Assembly: GCA_016717345.1 (NCBI GenBank)
Contig: JADKFR010000002.1
Coordinates: 186,001-250,000 of the forward strand
DNA length: 64,000 bases
Source of the DNA: Propionibacteriaceae bacterium
GTDB lineage: Bacteria > Actinomycetota > Actinomycetes > Propionibacteriales > Propionibacteriaceae
Direction of reading: 5' to 3'
In this document: positions 7,470-16,068 of the stretch, one piece after another
Layout of the letters: the number at the start of each line of letters is the position of its first letter
Numbering within the stretch: position 1 is the first letter of the stretch
Program-made: the position numbers and the translations under genes
The notes under the pieces: generated by a model
Told to the model about the DNA's origin: nothing
Seen by the model: the letters and a program-made list of their open reading frames with translations, nothing else
Database searches by the model: none

Positions 7470-8939
7470 CGGAGTCCTTCCCGGACACGTTGGGCCGCCA
7501 GCCGTCCCGAGATCAGCACCATCGGGACGCCGACGCCCGGCACCGTCCCGGAGCCGGCGAACACCAGGCCAGGGACGCGGCGCTCCACGTTCGGCGGGCG
7601 GAACGGGCCGGTCTGCGCGAAGGTGTGGGCCAGCGCGAACGGCGTCCCCTGCTCCATGCCCTGGTCGCGCCAGTCGACGGGAGTGACCAGTTGTTCGGTG
7701 ACGATGTCGAGCGGGTAGCCCTCCGCGGCCAGGAAGCGGTGCAGCCGATCCCGCAGGCGGGGTCCTTCGACCTCCCAGTTGAGCTGCCCGACACCCAGGT
7801 TCGGCACCGGCTCGAGGACGTAGAGCGTGGACGACCCCTCCGGAGCGGCCGTCGCGTCGTGCAGCGAGGGGACGCACACGAACCGCGACGGGTCGGCCAT
7901 GGCCGTGCCGCGCTTCAGCAGATCGGTGAACGCCTCGGACCACTGCTCGCCGAAGTGAATGTTGTGGTGGGCGACCTCAGGGCCGGGGGTGCCCCGGACA
8001 CCGAGATGCCACACCAGCGCGGAGGGCGAGTACTTCCCGGAGCGCACGCCTCTGGGCGGGGCCAGATCGGGCAGCAACCGGGAGTACGCCGTCGGGAGAT
8101 CGAGGGTGACGACCACTGCGTCCGCCGCGATCCGCTCACCGCCGTCGAGGGTGACGCCCCGCACGCACCCGTCGCTGCGCCGGTCGAGCCGGGTCACCGA
8201 CTCGCCGAACCGGAAGAGGACCCCGGCAGCCTGCGCGGCGGCGGTCATCGCCTGTGGCACCGCCCGCATGCCGCCGGCCGGGAAGTAGACGCCCTCGACG
8301 CTGTCCATGTAGGTGATGACCGCGTAGAGCGCCAGCGCCTGGTCGGGCGCGAGCCCGGCGTACATCGCCTGGAAGGAGAACAGCCGGTGCAGGCGCTCGT
8401 CGGCGAAGCGACGACGGATTTCGGGACCGAGGCGGCCGAAAGCCCCGCAGCGCCAGCAGTTCGGCCGCGGCGCGGGGGTGGCGCAGCAGGTCGAGCGGGG
8501 AGTTGAAGTTCGTCTCGATGAAGTGCGGCATCTCGACGTCGTAGAGGGCCCGCAGCCAGGTGACGAAGTCATCGAAGGCCGCCGCGTCGGCGGGCCCACT
8601 GTGGCGCTCGATCTCGGCGCGCATCGCGTCGTGGCCGTGCCGGACGTGCAGCGTCGAGCCGTCGGCGTAGCGGGCGCGGTAGGCCGGATCCAGCACCTGC
8701 AGATCGAGGTGATCCTCCATCGACGCCCCGAGCACGGTGAACGGCTCGCGGACGAGGTCGACCATGGTGAGCACGGTGGGTCCGGTGTCGAAGGTGAACC
8801 CGTCGCGCTGCAGCCGTCCGCTGCGACCACCGGGGGTGGCCTCCCGCTCGACCACCACCACGTCGTGGCCGTCCGCCCGCAGGTGGGCGGCCGCTGACAG
8901 GCCGGCCAGGCCGGCGCCGATCACGACAACGGTGCTCAT
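7466..8939 (-). pseudogene. crtI: Phytoene desaturase CrtI, split by a one-base frameshift
   Basis: The start region VVVIGAGLAGLSAAAHL (FAD-binding) and continuation to LLRHPRAAAELLAL lie in one frame. Homology resumes in another frame at GRLGPEIRRRFADERL, then FSFQAMYAGLAPDQA and the C-terminal AGSGTVPGVGVPMVL flavin motif. Removing one base from the AAA run at 8439-8441 (plus strand) restores a continuous protein of 490 residues, the normal CrtI length, with no other defect. CrtI makes lycopene from phytoene and has no second copy in the window, so a real lesion would block the whole pathway. Flanking overlaps (ATGA with idi::crtE, GTGA with crtB) are preserved. The choice between sequencing error and recent mutation cannot be made here. 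Confidence 0.85.
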
Positions 8940-10588
8940 GCGTCCCGCCAAGCGATCCGGGCGATCATGGCCCTCAGCCCCTCGACCCCGGCGGGGTGAA
9001 GGGTGCGGCAGGCGTCGAGGCTGGCTGTGGCCGCCTGCACCTCGTCCTCGATCAGCCGCTCGATCTCGGAGCGGACGCCGATCTCGGTCAGGGTCCGCTG
9101 CAGCAGTTCGATGTCGCTACGGCGGGCCCGCTGGGTGCCGACGCGCTCCAGCGCCCGGGCGGCGCCGTTGGTGAGCCGGTCGGCGGCCAGCGCCAGGATG
9201 ACGGTCGCCTTGCCCTCGACGAGGTCGTCGCCGGCCGGCTTGCCGGTCAACTGCGGGTCACCCCAGACGCCCAGGTAGTCGTCGCGGAGGGCGAACGCCT
9301 GCCCGATGTGGTGCCCGGCGGCGATCAGGGACGCCCGGATCTCGGTGGACGCCCCGGCGGCTGCGGCGCCCAGTTCGAGGGGGCGGACGACGGTGTAGCA
9401 CCCGGACTTCAGCCGAGCCACGGCGCGAGCGTGCTTGAGGTCACGTCGTCCGCCGGCGGCGCCGGTGAGGTCGGCGCGCTGGCCGACGATGAGCTCGGTG
9501 CACAGGTCGTACCAGATGGTGCGGAGTTCGGCCGGAAGCCGAGAGGCCAACCGATCGGCCTGCAGGTGGGCGAGGTCGCCCAACAGGATCGCCAGGTTGC
9601 GGCCGAAGACGGCGGCGTCGCCGAGGGCTTCGGCGTCCTGATGGCGGGCTTCGGCCTGGATGTGGGCGGCGGGACGTCCGCGTCGCGACAGCGACTCGTC
9701 CATCACGTCGTCGTGGACGAGCGCGAAGTAGTGCAGGGTCTCCAGGGCTGCCGCGGCCGTCACGAGGTGGCTGTAGCCGGGGCTGGCCAACTGCCCGCCG
9801 GCGGCGATGAAGCCCCAGTACGCCATCGCGACCCGGAAGCGTTTCCCGCCGACGCTCATCTGGGCGTCCATCCACTCCGGCAGGTCGCGTTCCAGGACGT
9901 CCACGCCGAGGTCTCCGCGGAAGCCGTCCCAGGTGGCGGCCAGGCGGGCGTTCTCGCGGTGCACCAGCACGTCGACATCGTCGATGCAGGCCTGCGCGTC
10001 CGAGGTCGGCAGCGGCAACTCGGCCATCAGCCGAGCCATCCGGGGTTCGAGCAGGGGCACCTGCAGCACCGCCCAGGGGCTGTACACCTGCGGGGTGGCA
10101 CGGATGGCGGCCACGAAATCCGACCAGGGCACCCAGGCGTGGTCCCCGACCTCGTCGGCATCGAGGCGGACCGCGTCGGTGGCGACGAACCCCAGGAAGA
10201 CCGGGCAGATCTCGTTCTCGACGATGCCGCTGGCGTCGACGGCGCGGTAGCGGAAGTCCGGCAGCGCGGCGACCACGTCGGTCACCTCGAGGCCCAACTC
10301 CTCGCGGACCCGCCGGCGCACGGCGTCCTCGACGGGCTCACCGGGACGCGGATGGCCGCAGCAGGAGTTCGTCCAGACCCCGGGCCAGGTCTTCTTCGAC
10401 ACCGCCCGCCGGCTGATGAGGACCTCGCCGCGACGGTTGAACAGGTGCACCGAGAACGCCAGGTGCAGGGGGGTGGTACCGGTGTGGACGGCGATCCGGT
10501 CGTGCGTCCCCACCGGGGTGCCGTCGTCGGCCAGCAGCACGACTTCGTCGCGCACCATCAGGGAGCCGGGGGTGACGGTCAGGGTCAT
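8936..10588 (-). CDS. crtE: Isopentenyl-diphosphate isomerase fused to geranylgeranyl diphosphate synthase
   Basis: This 550-residue fusion opens with about 180 residues of type I IPP isomerase of the Nudix fold: THDRIAVHTGTTPLHLAFSV, the catalytic-Cys segment NSCCGHPRPGE, and REELGLEVTDV. The remaining 360 residues are a polyprenyl synthase with the first Asp-rich motif LVHDDVMDES and the second ALRDDYLGVWGD. Both activities feed the same step: IPP to DMAPP, then chain elongation to GGPP. The ATG is preceded by AAGGAGGCAGC, a near-perfect ribosome binding site. It is the first gene of the leftward carotenoid operon and has its own promoter with CarH-like boxes. No frame break lies between the domains, so the fusion is real. 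Confidence 0.92.
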   Translation of the reverse strand: MTLTVTPGSLMVRDEVVLLADDGTPVGTHDRIAVHTGTTPLHLAFSVHLFNRRGEVLISRRAVSKKTWPGVWTNSCCGHPRPGEPVEDAVRRRVREELGLEVTDVVAALPDFRYRAVDASGIVENEICPVFLGFVATDAVRLDADEVGDHAWVPWSDFVAAIRATPQVYSPWAVLQVPLLEPRMARLMAELPLPTSDAQACIDDVDVLVHRENARLAATWDGFRGDLGVDVLERDLPEWMDAQMSVGGKRFRVAMAYWGFIAAGGQLASPGYSHLVTAAAALETLHYFALVHDDVMDESLSRRGRPAAHIQAEARHQDAEALGDAAVFGRNLAILLGDLAHLQADRLASRLPAELRTIWYDLCTELIVGQRADLTGAAGGRRDLKHARAVARLKSGCYTVVRPLELGAAAAGASTEIRASLIAAGHHIGQAFALRDDYLGVWGDPQLTGKPAGDDLVEGKATVILALAADRLTNGAARALERVGTQRARRSDIELLQRTLTEIGVRSEIERLIEDEVQAATASLDACRTLHPAGVEGLRAMIARIAWRDA

Positions 10589-10634
10589 GCTGCCTCCTTG
10601 TGCACAGGGCTGAACGGCGGAATCGGTGTGTCCG

Positions 10635-10678
10635 AGCATAGGCGCCTCGATCCAAATGCACAAGGTTTGTCCAAGGTT
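10635..10678 (-). promoter_or_regulatory. idi::crtE promoter with overlapping CarH-type operator
   Basis: Read on the minus strand there are two exactly adjacent 11-bp direct repeats: AACCTTGGACA (10668-10678) and AACCTTGTGCA (10657-10667). The second contains a -35 element TTGTGC, followed after 17 bp by a -10 TATGCT (10635-10640). The 5' leader is roughly 40 bases. The geometry, 11-bp direct repeats covering the -35, matches published CarH operators from Thermus and Myxococcus. The upstream box abuts the stop codon of the regulator gene itself. Confidence 0.7.
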
Positions 10679-11543
10679 ATGCAGAGGGTCCGTGCCCCGC
10701 GCCCACCGGAACCTCGAGCGCGAACGCCGCGAACGCGGCAGCGAACGAGGACGGCAACACTCGCACCCGCGGCGGCACCTCGCCGGCGAACGGCCCACCC
10801 ACGAACACCGGCAACGCCGGGTGCGCCGCGTGCAGCGCACGGAGGGTGGCCGACGCCTCGGCGTGGCCGTCGGTCAGCACCGAGAGCACGGCCGCGGCCG
10901 GCCGGTAGGAGTCCACCGCGTGCAGCCAGGAGTCCGTCGGCAGGTCGGGTCCGAGGTAGACCGTGTCGTAACCGGCCTGCCGCAACAGCAGGGCGAAGGT
11001 GAAGGCGCCGATCTCGTGGCGGGACCCGGTCGGCAAGCCCACCAACACCGGTGTGGCGTCCACCGGGACGGCCAACCGCTCATAGGCGATCGCCAGCCGC
11101 CGCAGGACGGCTGCGGAGATGACGTGCTCCTGGCCGGAGGTCAGCCGTCCCTGAGCCCAGGCCTCGCCGACCCGGCGCAGCATCGGCATCAACCACGAGT
11201 CCGCCGCCTGAGCGAACGGTCCGGCCTCCAGGGCCAGCAGCAGGCCGCGGGAGAGTTCCTCGTCCGACACGGGCCCCTTGATGACGGCCTCGACGAAGCC
11301 CTCCGGGGAGACCGGAGCGTCGCCGGCGTCGGAGGCCAGCACCGACTCGGCTGCCTGGGCCGCGGCCTGGCCGCCGTCGATCAGCGTCCGCATGCGTCGG
11401 ACGGTGTCGAGGGCATGGTCGTCGTAGAGGCGGTAGCCGCCCTCGCTGCGCGACGTGCTCGGGACCCCGTAGCGTCGCTCCCACGCCCGCAGCGTGTCGG
11501 CAGGCACCCCGGTCAGGGCTGAGGCCTGCTTGATCGTGTACAC
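10677..11543 (-). CDS. litR: CarH/LitR-type B12-dependent photoreceptor, MerR-family repressor
   Basis: This 288-residue protein starts with a MerR helix-turn-helix (YTIKQASALTGVPADTLRAW ... GGYRLYDDHAL), followed by a cobalamin-binding region. The diagnostic W-x9-EH motif is present (W129, E139, H140), and a B12-binding GSRHEIGAF places the lower-ligand histidine at H176, close to His132 and His177 of Thermus CarH. Such proteins bind adenosylcobalamin in the dark, tetramerise on DNA to repress carotenoid genes, and fall apart in light. The GTG chosen is preceded by AGGAGG with five-base spacing. An upstream GTG 36 bases earlier would overlap the putative operator. The gene lies just upstream of idi::crtE, its presumed target. 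Confidence 0.88.
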   Translation of the reverse strand: MYTIKQASALTGVPADTLRAWERRYGVPSTSRSEGGYRLYDDHALDTVRRMRTLIDGGQAAAQAAESVLASDAGDAPVSPEGFVEAVIKGPVSDEELSRGLLLALEAGPFAQAADSWLMPMLRRVGEAWAQGRLTSGQEHVISAAVLRRLAIAYERLAVPVDATPVLVGLPTGSRHEIGAFTFALLLRQAGYDTVYLGPDLPTDSWLHAVDSYRPAAAVLSVLTDGHAEASATLRALHAAHPALPVFVGGPFAGEVPPRVRVLPSSFAAAFAAFALEVPVGAGHGPSA

Positions 11544-11572
11544 GCCCACCTCCTGCGAGAAGTGGGGAGACG

Positions 11573-12655
11573 TTACCACACCTTGGACAAACCCTGGACG
11601 ACTTGGTGGTCAGCGCGCGGGGCCGGGGAGGGGGACGTCGCGGCGGGCCTGGGCGCGAAGACCACGCTCCGCTGGATCTGGTAGCTGGCCAGGAACAGGG
11701 CGACCTCGGTGACGACCTTGGCCAGGACCACCGACCCCACCAGCGGGGTGAGCAGTTCCATCAACGCCAGGTTCGCGGCCAGGATCCCCGCCGCCAGCAC
11801 CGCGTAGCGCCGGGCCGCCGCCCACCACGGGCCCTGCTGCGCGGCGAAGACCAGTCGCCGGTTGATGGCGAAGTTGGCACTGGCGCTCACCAATCGGGCG
11901 CCGACCACCGACAGCGCCAGGTTGCCGGTGAGCCGGTAGAGCCCGAACAGGAAGGCCGCGTCGATCCCGAAGCCGGCCAGCGACGAGGCGCCGAAGGCGA
12001 GGAGCGGCCCGTAGATGCGCGCCGAGTCCCGCAGCGGCCGGAAGTGGGAGGAGGAGTTGCCCTCCAGGTAGATGGTGGCGATCTCGACCTCGCGGATCCG
12101 CAGCCCCTCCCGGCTGGCCCGCAGCAACAGGTTCAGCTCGTACTCGAACCGCTCCCCGGGCACCGCCAGCAACCAGTCGAGCAGCCGGTGGGGATACCCG
12201 CGCAGCCCGGTCTGGGTGTCGCCCAACCGGGTCCCGGTCACCAGCGCGAAGACGGCGCTGGTCACCTGGTTGCCGACCCGGCTGCGCAACGGCACCCGCC
12301 CGGTGAAATGCCGGGCTCCGAGCACCAGGTCGGTGCCCTCGTCGAGGGCAGCCCCCACCCGCAGGATGTCGAGCAGGGTGTGCTGGCCGTCGCTGTCGGC
12401 GCACACCAACGGCTCGCCCGGGTACTGGTCCCGGACGTGGGCGAACCCGACCCGCAGGGCCGCGCCCTTGCCACGGTTGACCGGCTCGGTGAGCACCTCC
12501 GCGCCGGCGACCCGTGCCGCCTCGAAGAACCCGGCGAACCCCGGCCCGCTGCCGTCGTCGACGACCAGCACCCGCAGCCCGTCGACCAGCACGAGGTCCC
12601 GCACCAGGTCGACCAGGCGGCCGTCCGGTTCGAAGCTCGGAATCAGGACGATCAT
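11573..12655 (-). CDS. Glycosyltransferase family 2 fused to a GtrA-like membrane domain
   Basis: This 360-residue protein has a GT2 domain over residues 1 to about 215: VLIPSFEPDG, LRVLVVDDGS, then CADSDGQH with the DxD metal site and DTQTGLRGYP, as in dolichol-phosphate-sugar synthases. A C-terminal four-helix GtrA-type domain follows (ASSLAGFGIDAAFLFGLYRL ... NFAINRRLVF). Such fusions load a lipid carrier with a sugar and help flip it. The ATG is preceded by AAGGAGAACACC. It is the last gene of the VTC/DUF4956 operon, suggesting it glycosylates or supplies sugar to that system. Its last codons contain the putative operator of the downstream carH gene. Confidence 0.88.
   Translation of the reverse strand: MIVLIPSFEPDGRLVDLVRDLVLVDGLRVLVVDDGSGPGFAGFFEAARVAGAEVLTEPVNRGKGAALRVGFAHVRDQYPGEPLVCADSDGQHTLLDILRVGAALDEGTDLVLGARHFTGRVPLRSRVGNQVTSAVFALVTGTRLGDTQTGLRGYPHRLLDWLLAVPGERFEYELNLLLRASREGLRIREVEIATIYLEGNSSSHFRPLRDSARIYGPLLAFGASSLAGFGIDAAFLFGLYRLTGNLALSVVGARLVSASANFAINRRLVFAAQQGPWWAAARRYAVLAAGILAANLALMELLTPLVGSVVLAKVVTEVALFLASYQIQRSVVFAPRPAATSPSPAPRADHQVVQGLSKVW
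11579..11600 (+). promoter_or_regulatory. Putative CarH-type operator upstream of carH/litR
   Basis: Two adjacent 11-bp direct repeats, CACCTTGGACA and AACCCTGGACG, are nearly identical to those at the crtY and idi::crtE promoters. The first has a perfect TnnACA core. They lie 36-57 bp upstream of the regulator's start and within the last codons of the glycosyltransferase gene. This suggests autoregulation. No convincing -10 was identified. Confidence 0.55.
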
Positions 12656-12665
12656 GGTGTTCTCC

Positions 12666-13643
12666 TTACCCGGCCACGTAGAGGATGTCGCTGGTACCGC
12701 GTTCCTGGCCCTTGCCCAGCGGGTTGTTGACCAGGGAGCCGTTGAAGACCATCGCCGAGGAGCCGCCGCCGTCGAGGTTGTAGGCGACCGTGGCGCCCAG
12801 TTCCACGAAGATCTCGGCGAACTCGGTCATGGTCACCCCCCGGCTGTACCCGGCGCTGCGTCCGTCCACCACCACGAACAGGACGTGGTTGGCGGCGACG
12901 ACCCCCACGCCGGTCCGGGGCTGCTGGCCCTGCACCGAGTGGTTGCCGACGTTGGTGTCGATCTCGACGCTGTCGATCCCGGCGATCACGGCGCCGCCCT
13001 CGACCAGCCCCGGCCCGAAGGACAGGGTGTTCCAGACCCCGTCGGCGACCAGCCTGGCCGCCGTGGTGGCGGTCTCGTCGTACAACCGCATCGAGCCGTC
13101 GGCATAGCAGGCGAGCCCTTGGCGGGCCCCCTTGTCGCGGTACGCCACCCCGTTGCGAATCACGATGCCGGTATCCCGGAAGCCGTAGTAGTCGCCGTTG
13201 ATCGCCAGCACCGCGCCGGCCTGCTGGGCGATCTCGGACGGGTTGGCGATGATGTTCTCCCCGAACTCATCGCCGGCGAAGGCGGACCGGACGATGGTGG
13301 CGTCGCTGACGGTGATGTCTGCCACGAACCAGGTGATCAGGTCGCTGCCCGATCCCCGGGTGTGCTTGCTGACCTTCACCTGGGCGGTGTCGGAGGTGTA
13401 GGAGTCGGCGGTCAGGGTGCCGTTGCTGCCCTCCTGGGCGGCGGTGACGTTCGACGCTTCGAGCGCGGAGGCGTTGGTGACCTCCACGTGCTCGATGACG
13501 AAGCGGTCCAACGCCCAGGCGGTACCGCCGCCCACCGCCAGCAGCGCCCCCAGGCCCCCGCCCAGCAGGGCGCGGCGGGTCACCGGGCGGCGAGCCGGCG
13601 CCTGCCGGCCGCCGGTCTCGGGAGTGCTCACCTGGAGTGGCAT
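12666..13643 (-). CDS. Phosphodiester glycosidase (NAGPA-domain) family protein, exported
   Basis: This 325-residue protein has an N-terminal twin-arginine-like leader (RRPVTRRALLGGGLGALLAV), so it is probably exported and possibly Tat-dependent. The C-terminal two-thirds match the NAGPA/phosphodiester glycosidase domain (formerly exopolysaccharide biosynthesis DUF2233): VLAINGDYYGFRDTGIVIRNG, TGVGVVAANHVLFVVVDGR and YNLDGGGSSAM. The family includes the mammalian uncovering enzyme that removes GlcNAc from a phosphodiester. Bacterial members are associated with cell-surface polymers. It is the fourth gene of the operon and separated from its neighbours by fewer than 10 bases, so it likely trims or modifies the phosphodiester-containing product made by the other proteins. 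Confidence 0.85.
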   Translation of the reverse strand: MPLQVSTPETGGRQAPARRPVTRRALLGGGLGALLAVGGGTAWALDRFVIEHVEVTNASALEASNVTAAQEGSNGTLTADSYTSDTAQVKVSKHTRGSGSDLITWFVADITVSDATIVRSAFAGDEFGENIIANPSEIAQQAGAVLAINGDYYGFRDTGIVIRNGVAYRDKGARQGLACYADGSMRLYDETATTAARLVADGVWNTLSFGPGLVEGGAVIAGIDSVEIDTNVGNHSVQGQQPRTGVGVVAANHVLFVVVDGRSAGYSRGVTMTEFAEIFVELGATVAYNLDGGGSSAMVFNGSLVNNPLGKGQERGTSDILYVAG

Positions 13644-13651
13644 GTCAGGCC

Positions 13652-15226
13652 CTACCGATGCCCGCCGCCGCCGAAACCGCTGGAGGTGTGCTCGCCGGCG
13701 GTGACAGTGGTGTTCTTGGTGGCCCCGGAGAGGTCCCCGGAGTCGGAATAGGTGCCCACAGCCGTCCCGGACAGGGTGCCGCCGACGTAGACGTCGTAGG
13801 TCTGACCGCTGGTGATGTCGGAGTCGGCCACGATCAGGGAGCTGACCTGCTTGACCGTCGTGTAGGCGGCGATCACCGTGCCGTCCTTGACGATGCTGAC
13901 CGTCTCGCCGGCGGCGATCGCCTGCGCGAAGGTGACCGACACCCAGCCGGTCGTGGAATCGGTCGAGGGGGCCTCGGCCATTCCGGACGAGCCGGCTGCG
14001 ACGAGGGTGCCGCCGCTCATCGTGATGCCGCCGTTGGAGTCGAGCGCGCCGTTGCCACTGGTGGTCGGACCGGACACCACCGTGGTGCCGCCGGTGATGA
14101 CCAGCGAGCCGTTGGAGTCCAGGCCGTCACCCTGAGCGTTGACCAGCAGGGTGCCGCCACTGATCGTCAGCAGCGAGCCGTCGGACTGCATGCCGCCGCC
14201 CCCGCCGCCCCCGCCAGCAGCAGCGCTGTCGGTGGTGGAGCCCTGGGTGGCGTTCAGCCCGTCATCGGTCGAGGTGACGCTGGTATCGCCGCCGGCAATG
14301 GTGACCGTCGAGCCCTCCAGGCCCTCGTTCGACGTCGACACGGTCACCTTCCCCCCCTGGATGGCCAGGTCGCCTTCGGCGTGGATGCCGTCGTCGCCGG
14401 CCGCCAGCGTGACCGTCCCAGACTTGATCAGGACGTAGCCGACGGTGTCGTCGGCCTCGTTGTCGGACTTCAGGGCGTCGTCCTTGGCGTCGACGCTCAC
14501 CGTCGCGTCCTCGACGATCAGATAGTCCTTGCCGCGGATCCCGTCATCGACGGCGGTCACCGTGATGGTTCCGCCCTGGATCACCAGGCCGTCCTTGCCG
14601 GCGATGCCGTCGTTGGTGTTCCCGGTGACGGTGAGCGAGCCGGCGCCCCCGATGGTCAGGTCGGCCATCGAGAAGAGGGCGGCGTTGGGGGCATCGTCGG
14701 CGGAGGTGTCGTACCCGGTGCCGTCGGCGAGGCTATTGCTGGTGCCGTCGGCCAACACCACGACGGCCTCGTCGGCCGCGGTGATGACGAACGCGGAACC
14801 GGAGCTCGAGGTGACCGAGGCGTTGTCGAGGACGAGCTTCACCGTCCCGTCGGCGTCGCTGGCGACCACGATCCGGCCGTCGCTGAGGGTGCCGCTGAGC
14901 ACGTAGGTGCCGGCGGCGCTGATGGTGACGGTGTCACCGTCGATCGCGACCCCCGACGTCGAGCTGGACGTCGAGGCGCCGTCGGCGAGGGTGATCGTGA
15001 CGGCCGCGTCCGCGTCGTAGGCGAGGTCGCCCGATTCGGCGTGGCTTGCCACGTTGTCGGCCAGGGCTGTGGTCGCCGACGTGGCCGTGCTGGTGACACT
15101 GACCGTCGACGCGTCGGTGGAGGCGGTGCCGGCGATGGCCGAGCTGCAGGCGGTCAGGGTGACACCGGCAACGATGGCCGCGATGGCGGCGCTCAGGCGG
15201 CGGATGACGGGTGAGGGGGAGGTCAT
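13652..15226 (-). CDS. Secreted lipoprotein with carbohydrate-binding (DUF4353-type) repeats
   Basis: This 524-residue protein has a signal peptide ending in the lipobox LTAC, so it should be a lipoprotein on the outer face of the membrane. The mature protein is an extended beta-rich repeat: GTYVLSGTLSDGRIVV, LVIQGGTITVTAVDDGIRGKD, LTISGGTLLVNAQGDGLDSN. These are typical of the carbohydrate-binding-domain family often found beside VTC and CotH-like genes. A Gly-rich hinge (AAAGGGGGGGGGMQ) lies in the middle and the C-terminus ends in GGGGHR. The ATG is preceded by GAAGGA; a longer upstream frame overlaps the VTC gene and is rejected. It lies between the VTC and phosphodiester glycosidase genes. 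It may bind the polymer at the cell surface, which is inferred. Confidence 0.82.
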   Translation of the reverse strand: MTSPSPVIRRLSAAIAAIVAGVTLTACSSAIAGTASTDASTVSVTSTATSATTALADNVASHAESGDLAYDADAAVTITLADGASTSSSTSGVAIDGDTVTISAAGTYVLSGTLSDGRIVVASDADGTVKLVLDNASVTSSSGSAFVITAADEAVVVLADGTSNSLADGTGYDTSADDAPNAALFSMADLTIGGAGSLTVTGNTNDGIAGKDGLVIQGGTITVTAVDDGIRGKDYLIVEDATVSVDAKDDALKSDNEADDTVGYVLIKSGTVTLAAGDDGIHAEGDLAIQGGKVTVSTSNEGLEGSTVTIAGGDTSVTSTDDGLNATQGSTTDSAAAGGGGGGGGMQSDGSLLTISGGTLLVNAQGDGLDSNGSLVITGGTTVVSGPTTSGNGALDSNGGITMSGGTLVAAGSSGMAEAPSTDSTTGWVSVTFAQAIAAGETVSIVKDGTVIAAYTTVKQVSSLIVADSDITSGQTYDVYVGGTLSGTAVGTYSDSGDLSGATKNTTVTAGEHTSSGFGGGGHR

Positions 15227-15255
15227 GGGTCGGTCCTTCGTTCGTGGTCGGGTGG

Positions 15256-16068
15256 TCACGCGGGCTGCGCGGCCGTGGGAATCAGTTGCTGGGTGAGGAC
15301 GCGGTGCCACTTCAGGTCGGGCAGGTCGTCGTCGAGGGCGGCCAGCCCGGTGCCGTACTTGCTGAGGCGGCTGGGACGGATCCCCGAGCGCCACAGCGCC
15401 CGGTCGAGGGCGGACGGGGTCGAGCCCCCCTTGGTTTCGACGATGACTTTCCCGGGCAGCGCCATCGACTGGGGGGCGCCCGGGCGGCGCCAGGCCAGCC
15501 GGGTGTCGAGGGTGGCCCGGCTGGGAGTCGACCCGCTCAGCAGCAGGGTCGTCCGGTCGTAGGAGGTGTGCAGGGACGGCACCAGCGTGGCGACCGCCAC
15601 GTCCTCGACGTCGCGCTGTCTCAGGGTCGTGCCGACGAACGCCACGGCCTCCGTGGTGAGTCGCCCGGCATCGGCCAGGTCGTAGGGCAGCCGGTCCTTG
15701 ACGGTGGTGCCGCGCGGGCCGCGGGTCTTGACCTCCAGCCAGGTGTCACCGGAATTCCGGTAGACCCGGGTGCGTACCTTGAAGCGACGCCGGCGTCCCC
15801 GTCCCGCCAGGTGGAACGACTCCAGCTCGGGGGTGTCGAAGTAGGTCGAGCTGTACCCGAACCGCTCGCGGCCAGCGATGCGCAGGACTTCCAGCGGGCC
15901 CTCGACGAGCCCCAGGACAGCGGGCACCTCATCGGCCGACAGCACGTACTTGCGATCGATCCGGGTCTGCAGGGCAGCCTGGCTCAGCAGGCGTTCCAGG
16001 CTGGTCGTGGGCAGCGACGCGAGAGCGACCCCGGCCGAGGTGGTGGGGGATTCGAGGAGCAGGCTCAT
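15256..16068 (-). CDS. VTC-domain protein, polyphosphate polymerase-like
   Basis: This 270-residue protein has the VTC tunnel fold seen in eukaryotic polyphosphate polymerase Vtc4. Near the N-terminus is QTRIDRKYVL, then GYSSTYFDTPEL, RRRRFKVRTRVYRNSG with the basic residues that line the tunnel, WLEVKTRG, and a C-terminal VIVETKGG. The lysines and arginines that contact triphosphate in Vtc4 appear to be kept. Its ATG overlaps the stop of the DUF4956 gene (ATGA), so the two are translationally coupled. Bacterial VTC proteins next to DUF4956 are widespread, but their product is unproven; polyphosphate or a phospho-polymer is the reasonable guess. It lacks a membrane segment and presumably works with DUF4956. 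Confidence 0.85.
   Translation of the reverse strand: MSLLLESPTTSAGVALASLPTTSLERLLSQAALQTRIDRKYVLSADEVPAVLGLVEGPLEVLRIAGRERFGYSSTYFDTPELESFHLAGRGRRRRFKVRTRVYRNSGDTWLEVKTRGPRGTTVKDRLPYDLADAGRLTTEAVAFVGTTLRQRDVEDVAVATLVPSLHTSYDRTTLLLSGSTPSRATLDTRLAWRRPGAPQSMALPGKVIVETKGGSTPSALDRALWRSGIRPSRLSKYGTGLAALDDDLPDLKWHRVLTQQLIPTAAQPA

Noticed and set aside
8436..8442. Programmed ribosomal frameshift in crtI
   Set aside because: GGC TTT CGG lacks a convincing slippery heptamer and no downstream structure was seen; related crtI genes are not known to use frameshifting.
11544..11579. Longer N-terminus of the CarH protein from the upstream GTG
   Set aside because: It would add residues before the MerR helix and begin inside the operator. 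The inner GTG has AGGAGG at five bases.
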